From Acholeplasmatales bacterium (GTDB lineage: Bacteria > Bacillota_I > Bacilli_A > Acholeplasmatales > Anaeroplasmataceae), in assembly GCA_024681175.1 (NCBI GenBank), contig JAILBI010000167.1:1-6714 (forward strand): DNA of 6,714 bases, read 5' to 3'. The first letter of the stretch is position 1; every line of letters starts with the position of its first letter. Positions 1-5,196 of the stretch are shown here, in pieces. Below the pieces are notes generated by a model that saw nothing but the letters and a program-made list of their open reading frames with translations, was not told where the DNA came from and did not search any database. The translations under genes were made by a program, and so were the position numbers.

Positions 1-27
1 GCATTAAATAATGAAAATTTATTATAG
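1..27 (+). CDS. Possible 3' end of an upstream gene
   Basis: Frame 1 is open from the window edge to a TAG at 25-27 and would encode a tail ending ALNNENLL. Both other forward frames have stops within the first 11 bases. The stop would touch the AGGAGG (26-31) that serves the M20 peptidase, a typical arrangement inside an operon, and no promoter is visible in the 36 bases before the peptidase. Eight codons are far too few to identify a product, and an open frame this short can occur by chance. Confidence 0.25.
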   Translation, partial: ALNNENLL

Positions 28-36
28 GAGGTAAAT

Positions 37-1161
37 ATGATTAATAAGGAAAGAATAATTAATGAATTTAATAAATTAATATCATTTGATTCATTAAGCT
101 TTCATGAAAAAAATATATATGAATATCTTATTAATAAATTAAAATCATTAGGATTAAAAATTATTGTAGATGATGCAGGAAAAAAATTATCTAATAATAA
201 TGATTCAGGAAATAATATTTATGCCATCCTAGAAGGAAATAAAAAAGGAGAGCCTATTTTATTTTCTTCTCATATGGATACAGTATCACCTGGTATTAAT
301 AAAAAAGCAATTATTGATGGAGATATTATTAAATCAAGTGGTGATACTATACTTGGTGCAGATGATGTAACAGGTATTGTATCAATATTAGAAGCATTAA
401 ATATTATTATAGAAAATAATTTATCTCATCCTGATATTGAAGTAGTATTCTTTGTTGCAGAGGAGCCTTATTGCAAAGGAAGTAGTGTATTTGATTTTAA
501 TATAATAAAATCTAAAATCGCGTATGTATTAGACCTACAAGGCTCTGTTGGAACAGCCGCAATATCTGCACCATCTATTTTCTCATTTGAAATAGATGTT
601 TTAGGTAAGGCAGCTCATGCTGGATTTGAAATTGAAAAAGGTATTTCTTCAATTTTAATTTCAAGTGAAGCAATATCTAAAATCAAATTTGGAAGATTAG
701 ATGAAAATACAACCTTAAATATAGGAACAATTAATGGTGGTGATGGTAAAAATATAGTACCTGAGAAAACTATAATTAAAGGTGAATTAAGATCTAATAA
801 TAGAATATATGCTTTAGATATATTAAATAATATTAAAAATGTATTTGATGAAGTATCTAAAAAATATAATGGTATATCTAAATTTAATTATATTGAAGAT
901 ATTATGGGCTATAAAATAGATAAAAATTCTTATGTAGTAAAAAGATATCAAAATGCTTTAGATAGCCTTGGCTATGGCAAAGCTATATTAGTTGATACTT
1001 TTGGTGGTTCTGATAATAATAATTTTAATAAAAATGGTATTTTAGGTATTGTTATAACAAATGCAATGAATAATATTCATACAAAGAATGAATATTTTAA
1101 AATATCAGAATTAATTAAAAGTATTAATATAACATTAAAATTAATGACAATGGAGGATTAA
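37..1161 (+). CDS. M20 family metallopeptidase, tripeptidase T (PepT)-like
   Basis: This is a 374-residue cytoplasmic zinc peptidase of the M20 family, close to the PepT-like branch. The expected metal and catalytic residues are visible: H79 and D81 in SSHMDTV, bridging D109 in LGADD, the E142/E143 pair in AEEP (general base and metal ligand), D166 in LDLQG and H348 in NIHTK. The lid/dimerisation domain lies roughly at residues 180-290 and carries the conserved AAHAG (H194). There is no signal peptide, so it probably trims imported di- or tripeptides, although other M20 substrates cannot be excluded. The start is ATG 37, five bases after a perfect AGGAGG (26-31). Length is slightly below classical PepT (about 410 residues). 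It is followed one base later by an Rrf2 regulator with which it is probably cotranscribed. Family is secure; exact substrate is inferred. Confidence 0.93.
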   Translation: MINKERIINEFNKLISFDSLSFHEKNIYEYLINKLKSLGLKIIVDDAGKKLSNNNDSGNNIYAILEGNKKGEPILFSSHMDTVSPGINKKAIIDGDIIKSSGDTILGADDVTGIVSILEALNIIIENNLSHPDIEVVFFVAEEPYCKGSSVFDFNIIKSKIAYVLDLQGSVGTAAISAPSIFSFEIDVLGKAAHAGFEIEKGISSILISSEAISKIKFGRLDENTTLNIGTINGGDGKNIVPEKTIIKGELRSNNRIYALDILNNIKNVFDEVSKKYNGISKFNYIEDIMGYKIDKNSYVVKRYQNALDSLGYGKAILVDTFGGSDNNNFNKNGILGIVITNAMNNIHTKNEYFKISELIKSINITLKLMTMED

Positions 1162-1162
1162 T

Positions 1163-1573
1163 ATGATTTCAACTAAAGGAAGATACGCACTTGTTGCGAT
1201 GGTAGACATTGCTATAAATAGTAAGGTTGATGGTGTAGTTTCAATTAAAGATATATCTAAAAGAGAAGATATATCAGAAAAATATTTAGAACAGGTTATT
1301 TCCTCACTTGTTAAAGCTAGATTACTTCGCTCTATAAGAGGAAGTAATGGTGGGTATGTATTAAATAGACCAATAAGCTCATATTCAGCATTTGATATAT
1401 TATCTGCAACTGAAGGAGAATTATCACCAATATTAAATATTGATGTTTCTTCATCAACTTATCCATTTTGGAAAAAATATGAAGAAGTAGTAGAAGGCTT
1501 TTTAAAATCTATTAGTCTTGAAAATATAATCAATGATTCTAAAAATAGGAATTATTTTGATTATTCTATATAA
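1163..1573 (+). CDS. Rrf2 family transcriptional regulator, CymR-like
   Basis: This 136-residue protein has the Rrf2 layout. It opens with STKGRYAL (3-10), followed by a winged helix-turn-helix at about 27-67 containing SIKDISKREDISEKYLEQVISSL, and a wing with RGSNGGYVL (59-67). The conserved EG is at 84-85 and a dimerisation helix is at about 103-123. It has no cysteine at all, so it cannot bind an Fe-S cluster as IscR or NsrR do. The end (VEGFLKSISLENI) and the length resemble CymR of Bacillus, the cysteine-metabolism repressor that works with CysK. The start follows the peptidase stop by one base, with GGAGG at 1152-1156 inside the peptidase's 3' end, implying translational coupling. Rrf2 membership is very likely; the CymR role is inference, because no cysteine gene is in the window. 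Confidence 0.9.
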   Translation: MISTKGRYALVAMVDIAINSKVDGVVSIKDISKREDISEKYLEQVISSLVKARLLRSIRGSNGGYVLNRPISSYSAFDILSATEGELSPILNIDVSSSTYPFWKKYEEVVEGFLKSISLENIINDSKNRNYFDYSI

Positions 1574-1575
1574 AG

Positions 1576-1611
1576 AAAAATATGCAAACAATTAAGTTTG
1601 CATATTTTTTT
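1576..1611. terminator. Rho-independent terminator shared by convergent genes
   Basis: AAAAATATGCAAAC (1576-1589) pairs perfectly with GTTTGCATATTTTT (1596-1609) around a 6-nt loop. The T-run reaches 1611 on the plus strand, and the A-run at 1576-1580 gives a U-run on the minus strand. The hairpin starts three bases after the Rrf2 stop, and the lipoprotein gene ends 15 bases beyond it from the other side, so it can end both transcripts. Confidence 0.9.
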
Positions 1612-1625
1612 ATTATTAATCTTCT

Positions 1626-4076
1626 TTATTTTGTTTTTATTGTAATTACAGGTCTTACACCAATATATGAATATGATACATAATTGTAATAAAGAGTAGA
1701 ATCCTTTTTGTAATAAGCTTGTTTTCCATAACTTGAGTATGATGACATAGTCCAATAAGAATCACCAGTTGAATCTACGCCTTGACATTTTGCATAATCT
1801 GATCTATCACTATTTCCATTTGGAGCATTATCCTTAGTGAATAAATATACATAATCATATGCTGTTGTACCACTATTTTGAACTGCAGTCCTATTTATTA
1901 TTTGTTTTTGTTCTGATGAGAATGCAGTTTGATAGAATGTTAGCTGCAACCATTTTCTTAAATCTGATAATAAATATGAATTAGAGAATCCTTCGCCACC
2001 ATTATGCTCGTAAGGTACTTCCTCATTAGTTATTTTATAATAATGGTTGAATTCTTGGGCATCAAGGATTAAATAAGAATATAATTCTACATTATCGCCG
2101 TTAGTTCCTTTTTCAAACCATTGAATTAGGTCATAACTAAACCAATATACAGTATTTTTTTTAAAACCATAATCATCTTGGTATGTGTATTTTAAATCAA
2201 ATTCATCATCTGAATCAATTATGTCTTGAGTTCTATCTGGTCTATAGTGATAAAAATATACTCCACGATAATCTAATATGTTATTATTATCAATATCTAT
2301 ATCAATATAATACATATAATTACTTACTTGAGATAATTCATAATATCCATAGCTTACCCATTTATTATTTGTAGAAGGCAATCCTGCAATATCATTTAAT
2401 TTAGCAGTTAATATTTCATTTGTTACTTGTGTTTGAGGATATGAACCAAAATAATAATTAGTATAAGAGGTAAAATAAGTCTTATCTGTTTGAATTATTA
2501 AATGTGTATCTTTTTCAGGCATTTTTAATTGATAACTATATCCAGTATATTTTTCACCATTAATTATCCAATCTAACTTTTCACCAGCAGTTCTATCTCC
2601 AGATAAGCCAAGGAAAGTAATATTCTTACCTGGTTCTACATATTCATCAAAAAACATATTTTCATCTGTAGCAGTACCAACATAAGGCTGAACTCTAATG
2701 CCTGGAATTAATGATTCATATGTTAATTTATATTTTGTTTGTTTAAACATCGCACAAAGTGAAACATTTTCTGCAGGCATTGTAAATGTATATGGATTAT
2801 CATCAGTAACTAATAATGATCCTTTATACCAGCCTACAAATTCAACTATATCAGAATTAGAATTTGCAGTAATTGATACTGTTTGACCATATTTATATTC
2901 ATCATCACCTTCATATGATCCAGCACCACCATCAAAATCTGTACTTAAATATACATTATATGTTAATCTATCATAATAAAAATTATATGTAGTTGTACCA
3001 TTTGGATCTATTTGTTTTGTTTGTGACATTGGGAATGTAAAGCCATTAAGTGGAATACAATTAATAATTAAAGAAGAATTTCTTGGTGCTTGTGCTGTAT
3101 ATGAATAATTAGAATCAAGTGTATAATCATCATCTAAAACATTTTGAAAATAATAATTAACTTGATAATTAACTTTTATATCATCTTCAAATACCGCAAC
3201 ATATTCCACATTAGATTTAAGCTCAAATGTGTATTTAGAATTTGTTGATACAACAGTTTCGTTATTAATATCTAACCAATGAACAAATACACATCCTTGA
3301 GCTGGATTTGCTTCAATTGTAATTGTTGTATTATATTCATAAGAAGTAGAACTTAATTCTTTAACTGTTCCTTTTTGATCATTATTAGATGAAATTGAAA
3401 TACTACACATTATCTTTTCCCATTTAGCTTCAAGTGTAGTATTATCTTCAATTGTATCATCATCAAAATTCCACTCTTTATCACCATTATACCAACCATC
3501 AAATTTATAGCCTTCTTTTGTAGGTTCGCTTGGTGTTTCAATTAATGAGCCTTTATCATAAGTTAATTTATATGGATCAGTTCCATTATTATTAACAATT
3601 GTTAATTCACATAATTTAATAAATTTGACCTGAAGAGTCATATCACCTTCAACTACATCATTATCAAAATCCCATTTATGATCATTATAATACCAGCCAT
3701 CATTTCTATAGCCTTCTCTATTTGAATCATATGGCTTTTCAATCTTATCACCTTTGTTATATTCTAAAGTGTAGGTAACAAAATCAATCTTAAAAGTAAC
3801 TGTACATTTTATTACAGTAGATGTGCTAGTACTTGTCTTTGTACTAGTAGATGTTTGTGTACTAGTAGAAGTTGATGTACTTGTTGAAGTACTAGTCTTT
3901 GTACTAGTAGATGTAGATTTAAAAGAAGAACTACTAGTAGATGTATTAGTGTTCTTTTCAACAGAAGTTATAGTTGTATCATCATTAGCTTTATTATTTT
4001 TCTTACCACAAGATGATAAAATAAACAAAAAACTTAATATGAATGAAACAAATAATATTTTATATCTATTTTTCAT
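1626..4076 (-). CDS. Surface lipoprotein with Ser/Thr stalk, InlB-type repeats and C-terminal DUF6273-like domain
   Basis: This is an 816-residue exported lipoprotein. MKNRYK and a hydrophobic stretch (7-20) lead to the lipobox LSSC, with C23 as the lipidation site. A low-complexity Ser/Thr stalk spans about 44-87. Two Listeria-Bacteroides (InlB B) repeats follow at about 91-152 and 156-220, each with an EGY...DGWY...W-F core. A divergent InlB-type module lies at about 224-297, a MucBP-like stretch (VNYYFQN) at 303-370, another divergent InlB-type module at about 373-445 and a related one at 450-531. The C-terminal part (about 540-816) has DUF6273 hallmarks: YYFGSYPQT, LRKWLQLTFYQTAF, the stretch around SYWTMSS, and the ending IGVRPVITI. 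The likely role is adhesion or ligand binding at the cell surface; the ligand is unknown. The start ATG (complement 4074-4076) has GGGAGGG (complement 4081-4087) just upstream. It forms a single-gene unit with its own promoter. Confidence 0.9.
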   Translation of the reverse strand: MKNRYKILFVSFILSFLFILSSCGKKNNKANDDTTITSVEKNTNTSTSSSSFKSTSTSTKTSTSTSTSTSTSTQTSTSTKTSTSTSTVIKCTVTFKIDFVTYTLEYNKGDKIEKPYDSNREGYRNDGWYYNDHKWDFDNDVVEGDMTLQVKFIKLCELTIVNNNGTDPYKLTYDKGSLIETPSEPTKEGYKFDGWYNGDKEWNFDDDTIEDNTTLEAKWEKIMCSISISSNNDQKGTVKELSSTSYEYNTTITIEANPAQGCVFVHWLDINNETVVSTNSKYTFELKSNVEYVAVFEDDIKVNYQVNYYFQNVLDDDYTLDSNYSYTAQAPRNSSLIINCIPLNGFTFPMSQTKQIDPNGTTTYNFYYDRLTYNVYLSTDFDGGAGSYEGDDEYKYGQTVSITANSNSDIVEFVGWYKGSLLVTDDNPYTFTMPAENVSLCAMFKQTKYKLTYESLIPGIRVQPYVGTATDENMFFDEYVEPGKNITFLGLSGDRTAGEKLDWIINGEKYTGYSYQLKMPEKDTHLIIQTDKTYFTSYTNYYFGSYPQTQVTNEILTAKLNDIAGLPSTNNKWVSYGYYELSQVSNYMYYIDIDIDNNNILDYRGVYFYHYRPDRTQDIIDSDDEFDLKYTYQDDYGFKKNTVYWFSYDLIQWFEKGTNGDNVELYSYLILDAQEFNHYYKITNEEVPYEHNGGEGFSNSYLLSDLRKWLQLTFYQTAFSSEQKQIINRTAVQNSGTTAYDYVYLFTKDNAPNGNSDRSDYAKCQGVDSTGDSYWTMSSYSSYGKQAYYKKDSTLYYNYVSYSYIGVRPVITIKTK
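3816..3947 (-). repeat. Ser/Thr-coding low-complexity repeat (lipoprotein stalk)
   Basis: This stretch encodes residues 44-87 of the lipoprotein, almost entirely alternating Thr and Ser with an occasional Lys or Gln. The DNA is repetitive as well. The 20-mer on the plus strand at 3835-3854 recurs exactly at 3895-3914, and shorter GTACTAGTAG copies lie at 3841, 3859 (partly) and 3901. Such tracts usually form extended stalks lifting the ligand-binding part off the membrane, and they can change length by recombination or slippage. The open opposite-strand frame here is a by-product of the repeat. Confidence 0.8.
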
Positions 4077-4107
4077 TGTACCCTCCCAAAAAAAACGTTC
4101 GGTTTTG

Positions 4108-4135
4108 ATTATATATTTTTTAAATTTTTTTTCAA
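4108..4135 (-). promoter_or_regulatory. Sigma-A type promoter of the lipoprotein gene
   Basis: On the minus strand, TTGAAA (4135-4130) is followed after 16 bases by a perfect TATAAT (4113-4108). Transcription would start near 4101 and give a leader of about 25 nt with GGGAGGG just before the ATG. The -35 lies 14 bases from the -35 of the opposing plus-strand promoter, so the two are back to back. Confidence 0.7.
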
Positions 4136-4136
4136 C

Positions 4137-4157
4137 ACATTATTTAACAAATAATGT
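4137..4157. promoter_or_regulatory. Perfect palindrome between divergent promoters, probable operator
   Basis: ACATTATTT (4137-4145) and AAATAATGT (4149-4157) are exact inverted repeats with a 3-base centre. The element abuts the -35 of the lipoprotein promoter and covers the -35 of the plus-strand promoter, so a dimeric repressor bound here could control both. The regulator is unknown; the Rrf2 protein in this window is one candidate with no direct evidence. An AT-rich hairpin followed by ATTTTTT is an alternative reading, but no plus-strand gene ends here that would need a terminator. Confidence 0.55.
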
Positions 4158-4171
4158 ATTTTTTGTATAAT
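4144..4171 (+). promoter_or_regulatory. Promoter of the structured intergenic RNA
   Basis: TTAACA (4144-4149, five of six consensus bases) and a perfect TATAAT (4166-4171) are 16 bases apart on the plus strand. The predicted start is near 4178, upstream of the RNA region that ends at the terminator 4319-4394. No protein start with a good ribosome binding site lies between the promoter and that terminator. Confidence 0.65.
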
Positions 4172-4177
4172 TTAATT

Positions 4178-4394
4178 GTGAAATAAACATAATGATATAT
4201 AAATAATAAGATGGATTATTATATTGAATGTTTAATAGCCTAATGTGGTCTACAAAAAAGTGGGACTTATAATTTAAATACTAAACCGATCACATAGATT
4301 TTGCGCCATCAGGTCCGAGATGCCACTTATATGAATGAACTAGGAACTATTTATTAGTTTCTTTATTCATTGATATAAGCTGGCATCTTTTTTT
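4178..4394 (+). ncRNA. Candidate structured RNA: riboswitch/attenuator-like leader or stand-alone sRNA
   Basis: About 215 nt lie between a good promoter and a strong terminator without a credible gene. ATGTGGTC (4243-4250) pairs over eight positions (one G-U) with GATCACAT (4288-4295). AAGTGG inside that loop (4258-4263) pairs with CCACTT (4323-4328), which makes a pseudoknot. CATC (4307-4310) pairs with GATG (4319-4322) around a loop containing GTCC, which is also complementary to GGAC (4263-4266). GATG and CCACTT are part of the terminator's 5' arm, so the upstream fold and the terminator exclude each other, as in an 'on' riboswitch or attenuator. The GGTCCGAGA at 4312-4320 matches a segment of the ykkC-class aptamers, but the rest of that aptamer is not recognisable. 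I cannot assign it to a known class. The exact 5' end is inferred from the promoter. Confidence 0.55.
4319..4394 (+). terminator. Long terminator hairpin ending the structured RNA
   Basis: GATGCCA (4319-4325) pairs with TGGCATC (4381-4387), CTTATAT (4326-4332) with ATATAAG (4373-4379), and AATGAA (4334-4339) with TTCATT (4366-4371). An inner GAACTA (4344-4349) can pair with TAGTTTC (4355-4361). Seven Ts follow at 4388-4394. This is far longer than an ordinary terminator stem, which fits an attenuator whose 5' arm has an alternative partner upstream. Confidence 0.85.
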
Positions 4395-4537
4395 GCTTAA
4401 AGGGGGTGTTAGTAATATATAAATAAAAAATAACTAAGAAAGGGGTGATTAAAATAAATTTCCTCCAAAAACTATTAAAAAATAATAGTATCTGGAGGAA
4501 ATATATATATTAAATATTTCAAAATAGTAAACTAATG
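4395..4537. other. Non-coding stretch after the terminator with two SD-like sites and no gene
   Basis: Two Shine-Dalgarno-like runs, AGGGGG (4401-4406) and AGGGGTG (4441-4447), are not followed by an ATG-started frame. From the second, a GTG at 4445 would give a 22-codon frame (VIKINFLQKLL... to a TAA at 4511), but the GTG lies inside the SD-like run itself, so I do not call it a gene. The stretch also holds the hairpin at 4458-4502 and AT-rich sequence up to the abiE promoter. It may be the remains of a leader or of a lost small gene. Confidence 0.4.
4458..4502. repeat. Isolated stem-loop with TCCTCC/GGAGGA arms
   Basis: ATTTCCTCCA (4458-4467) is the exact reverse complement of TGGAGGAAAT (4493-4502), and inside it ACTATTA (4471-4477) pairs with TAATAGT (4483-4489) around five As. 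That gives 17 base pairs with one small symmetric internal loop. It is followed by alternating AT rather than a T-run, so it is not an intrinsic terminator. One arm carries the anti-Shine-Dalgarno hexamer TCCTCC and the other GGAGGA. It lies 36 bases before the abiE promoter. It could be an RNA element of read-through transcripts, a protein-binding site or a small mobile inverted repeat. Confidence 0.7.
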
Positions 4538-4566
4538 TTGATTTGCCACAGAAAATATTGTAAAAT
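4538..4566 (+). promoter_or_regulatory. Probable promoter of the abiE operon
   Basis: TTGATT (4538-4543) and TAAAAT (4561-4566) are 17 bases apart. A second register, TTGCCA (4543-4548) with TAAGAT (4566-4571), also has a 17-base spacer. Transcription would begin about 15-18 bases before the ATG at 4591, so the mRNA leader is barely longer than the ribosome binding site. A weak TAGT-AA-ACTA palindrome (4525-4534) just upstream is too short to call an operator, although AbiEi proteins are known to repress their own promoter through inverted repeats. Confidence 0.6.
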
Positions 4567-4590
4567 AAGATTAACGGTGGTGAATAGACA

Positions 4591-5196
4591 ATGTTATACG
4601 ATATTCAAATGCTAAAAATTAAATATAAGGAATATTCTAATATAAATCAAAAAATATCTTTAGAAGAAAAAAAAGGTAATATTATTAGAATAAAAAGAGG
4701 TTTGTATTCGGACAATTTTAAAATTGATGCTGTTGTAATATCTAATATATGCTATGGACCATCTTATTTATCATTTGAGTATGTACTTAGCTATTATGGT
4801 ATTATTCCTGAATATGTTTCTACATACACATCAGCATGCTTTAATAAAAAGAATAATAAATTATATGAAATTAAAGATATATCGTTTGAATATAGAAGTA
4901 TTCCGAATGATGTATTTGATGAAGGAATTTTGTTTTTTAAAAATGAAGATGGAATAAGATACAAGATTGCTTCAAGAGAAAAAGCATTATGTGATACGCT
5001 ATATTCTAAATATCCTGTAAGGACAATCAAAGAATTGAAGATATTATTATTTGATGATTTAAGAATCGATGAAGAAGAATTCTTAAAATTAGATTTTAAT
5101 TTTATAAGAAGCATTGCGTCAAAATATCATTCGAATACAATCAATACATTGGTTAAATATATTAATGAGGTAATGAAAAATGACAGCAATAAGTGA
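4591..5196 (+). CDS. AbiEi-like antitoxin / autorepressor of an AbiE system
   Basis: This 201-residue protein matches the shorter AbiEi family pattern. The N-terminal winged helix (about 1-42) ends in the wing IIRIKRGLYS. The hallmark block PSYLSFEYVLSYYGIIPEYV follows at 57-76, then TSACFNKK (80-87), FEYRSI (99-104) and the segment YKIASREKALCDTLY (124-138). In characterised AbiE pairs this protein both neutralises the AbiEii toxin and represses the operon promoter, without toxin and antitoxin forming a stable complex in the original type IV description. The start ATG 4591 has a modest site GGTGGTGA (4576-4583), weaker than those of its neighbours; the internal ATG at 4609 is less well placed. 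It overlaps the toxin gene by 17 bases, which indicates coupled translation. The stop is TGA. The role is inferred from the family and the partner gene. Confidence 0.88.
   Translation: MLYDIQMLKIKYKEYSNINQKISLEEKKGNIIRIKRGLYSDNFKIDAVVISNICYGPSYLSFEYVLSYYGIIPEYVSTYTSACFNKKNNKLYEIKDISFEYRSIPNDVFDEGILFFKNEDGIRYKIASREKALCDTLYSKYPVRTIKELKILLFDDLRIDEEEFLKLDFNFIRSIASKYHSNTINTLVKYINEVMKNDSNK

Noticed and set aside
1626..1760. Possible variable region of a diversity-generating retroelement in the Tyr/Asn/Ser-rich end of the lipoprotein
   Set aside because: The codons are mostly TAT, TCA and TAC rather than AAC-derived, and there is no template repeat or reverse transcriptase in the window.
3816..3950. 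Repeats resembling a CRISPR array
   Set aside because: Repeats and spacings are irregular, the units encode Ser/Thr in frame within the lipoprotein, and no cas gene is present.
4137..4164. AT-rich hairpin followed by T-run read as a terminator
   Set aside because: The stem has almost no G-C pairs, no plus-strand gene ends upstream, and the element coincides with promoter hexamers, so an operator is the better reading.
3823..4170. Plus-strand open frame rich in Val and Leu opposite the lipoprotein's N-terminus
   Set aside because: Its composition is the direct antisense image of the Ser/Thr repeat, it has no ribosome binding site, and it runs across the lipoprotein's promoter.
4211..4243. 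Short ATG-started frame (MDYYIECLIA) in the 5' part of the RNA, as a possible leader peptide
   Set aside because: There is no ribosome binding site before it and no run of codons that would suggest amino-acid attenuation.
4303..4328. Resemblance of the CATCAGGTCCGAGATGCCAC stretch to the SRP RNA core or to a ykkC-class (guanidine/ppGpp/PRPP) aptamer
   Set aside because: The SRP signature continues with GGAAGGAAGCAGC, which is absent. The ykkC aptamer needs a CTAGGG-TTCCG partner, a hairpin between the two halves and a further downstream half, none of which I can find. Only a 9-10 base match remains.
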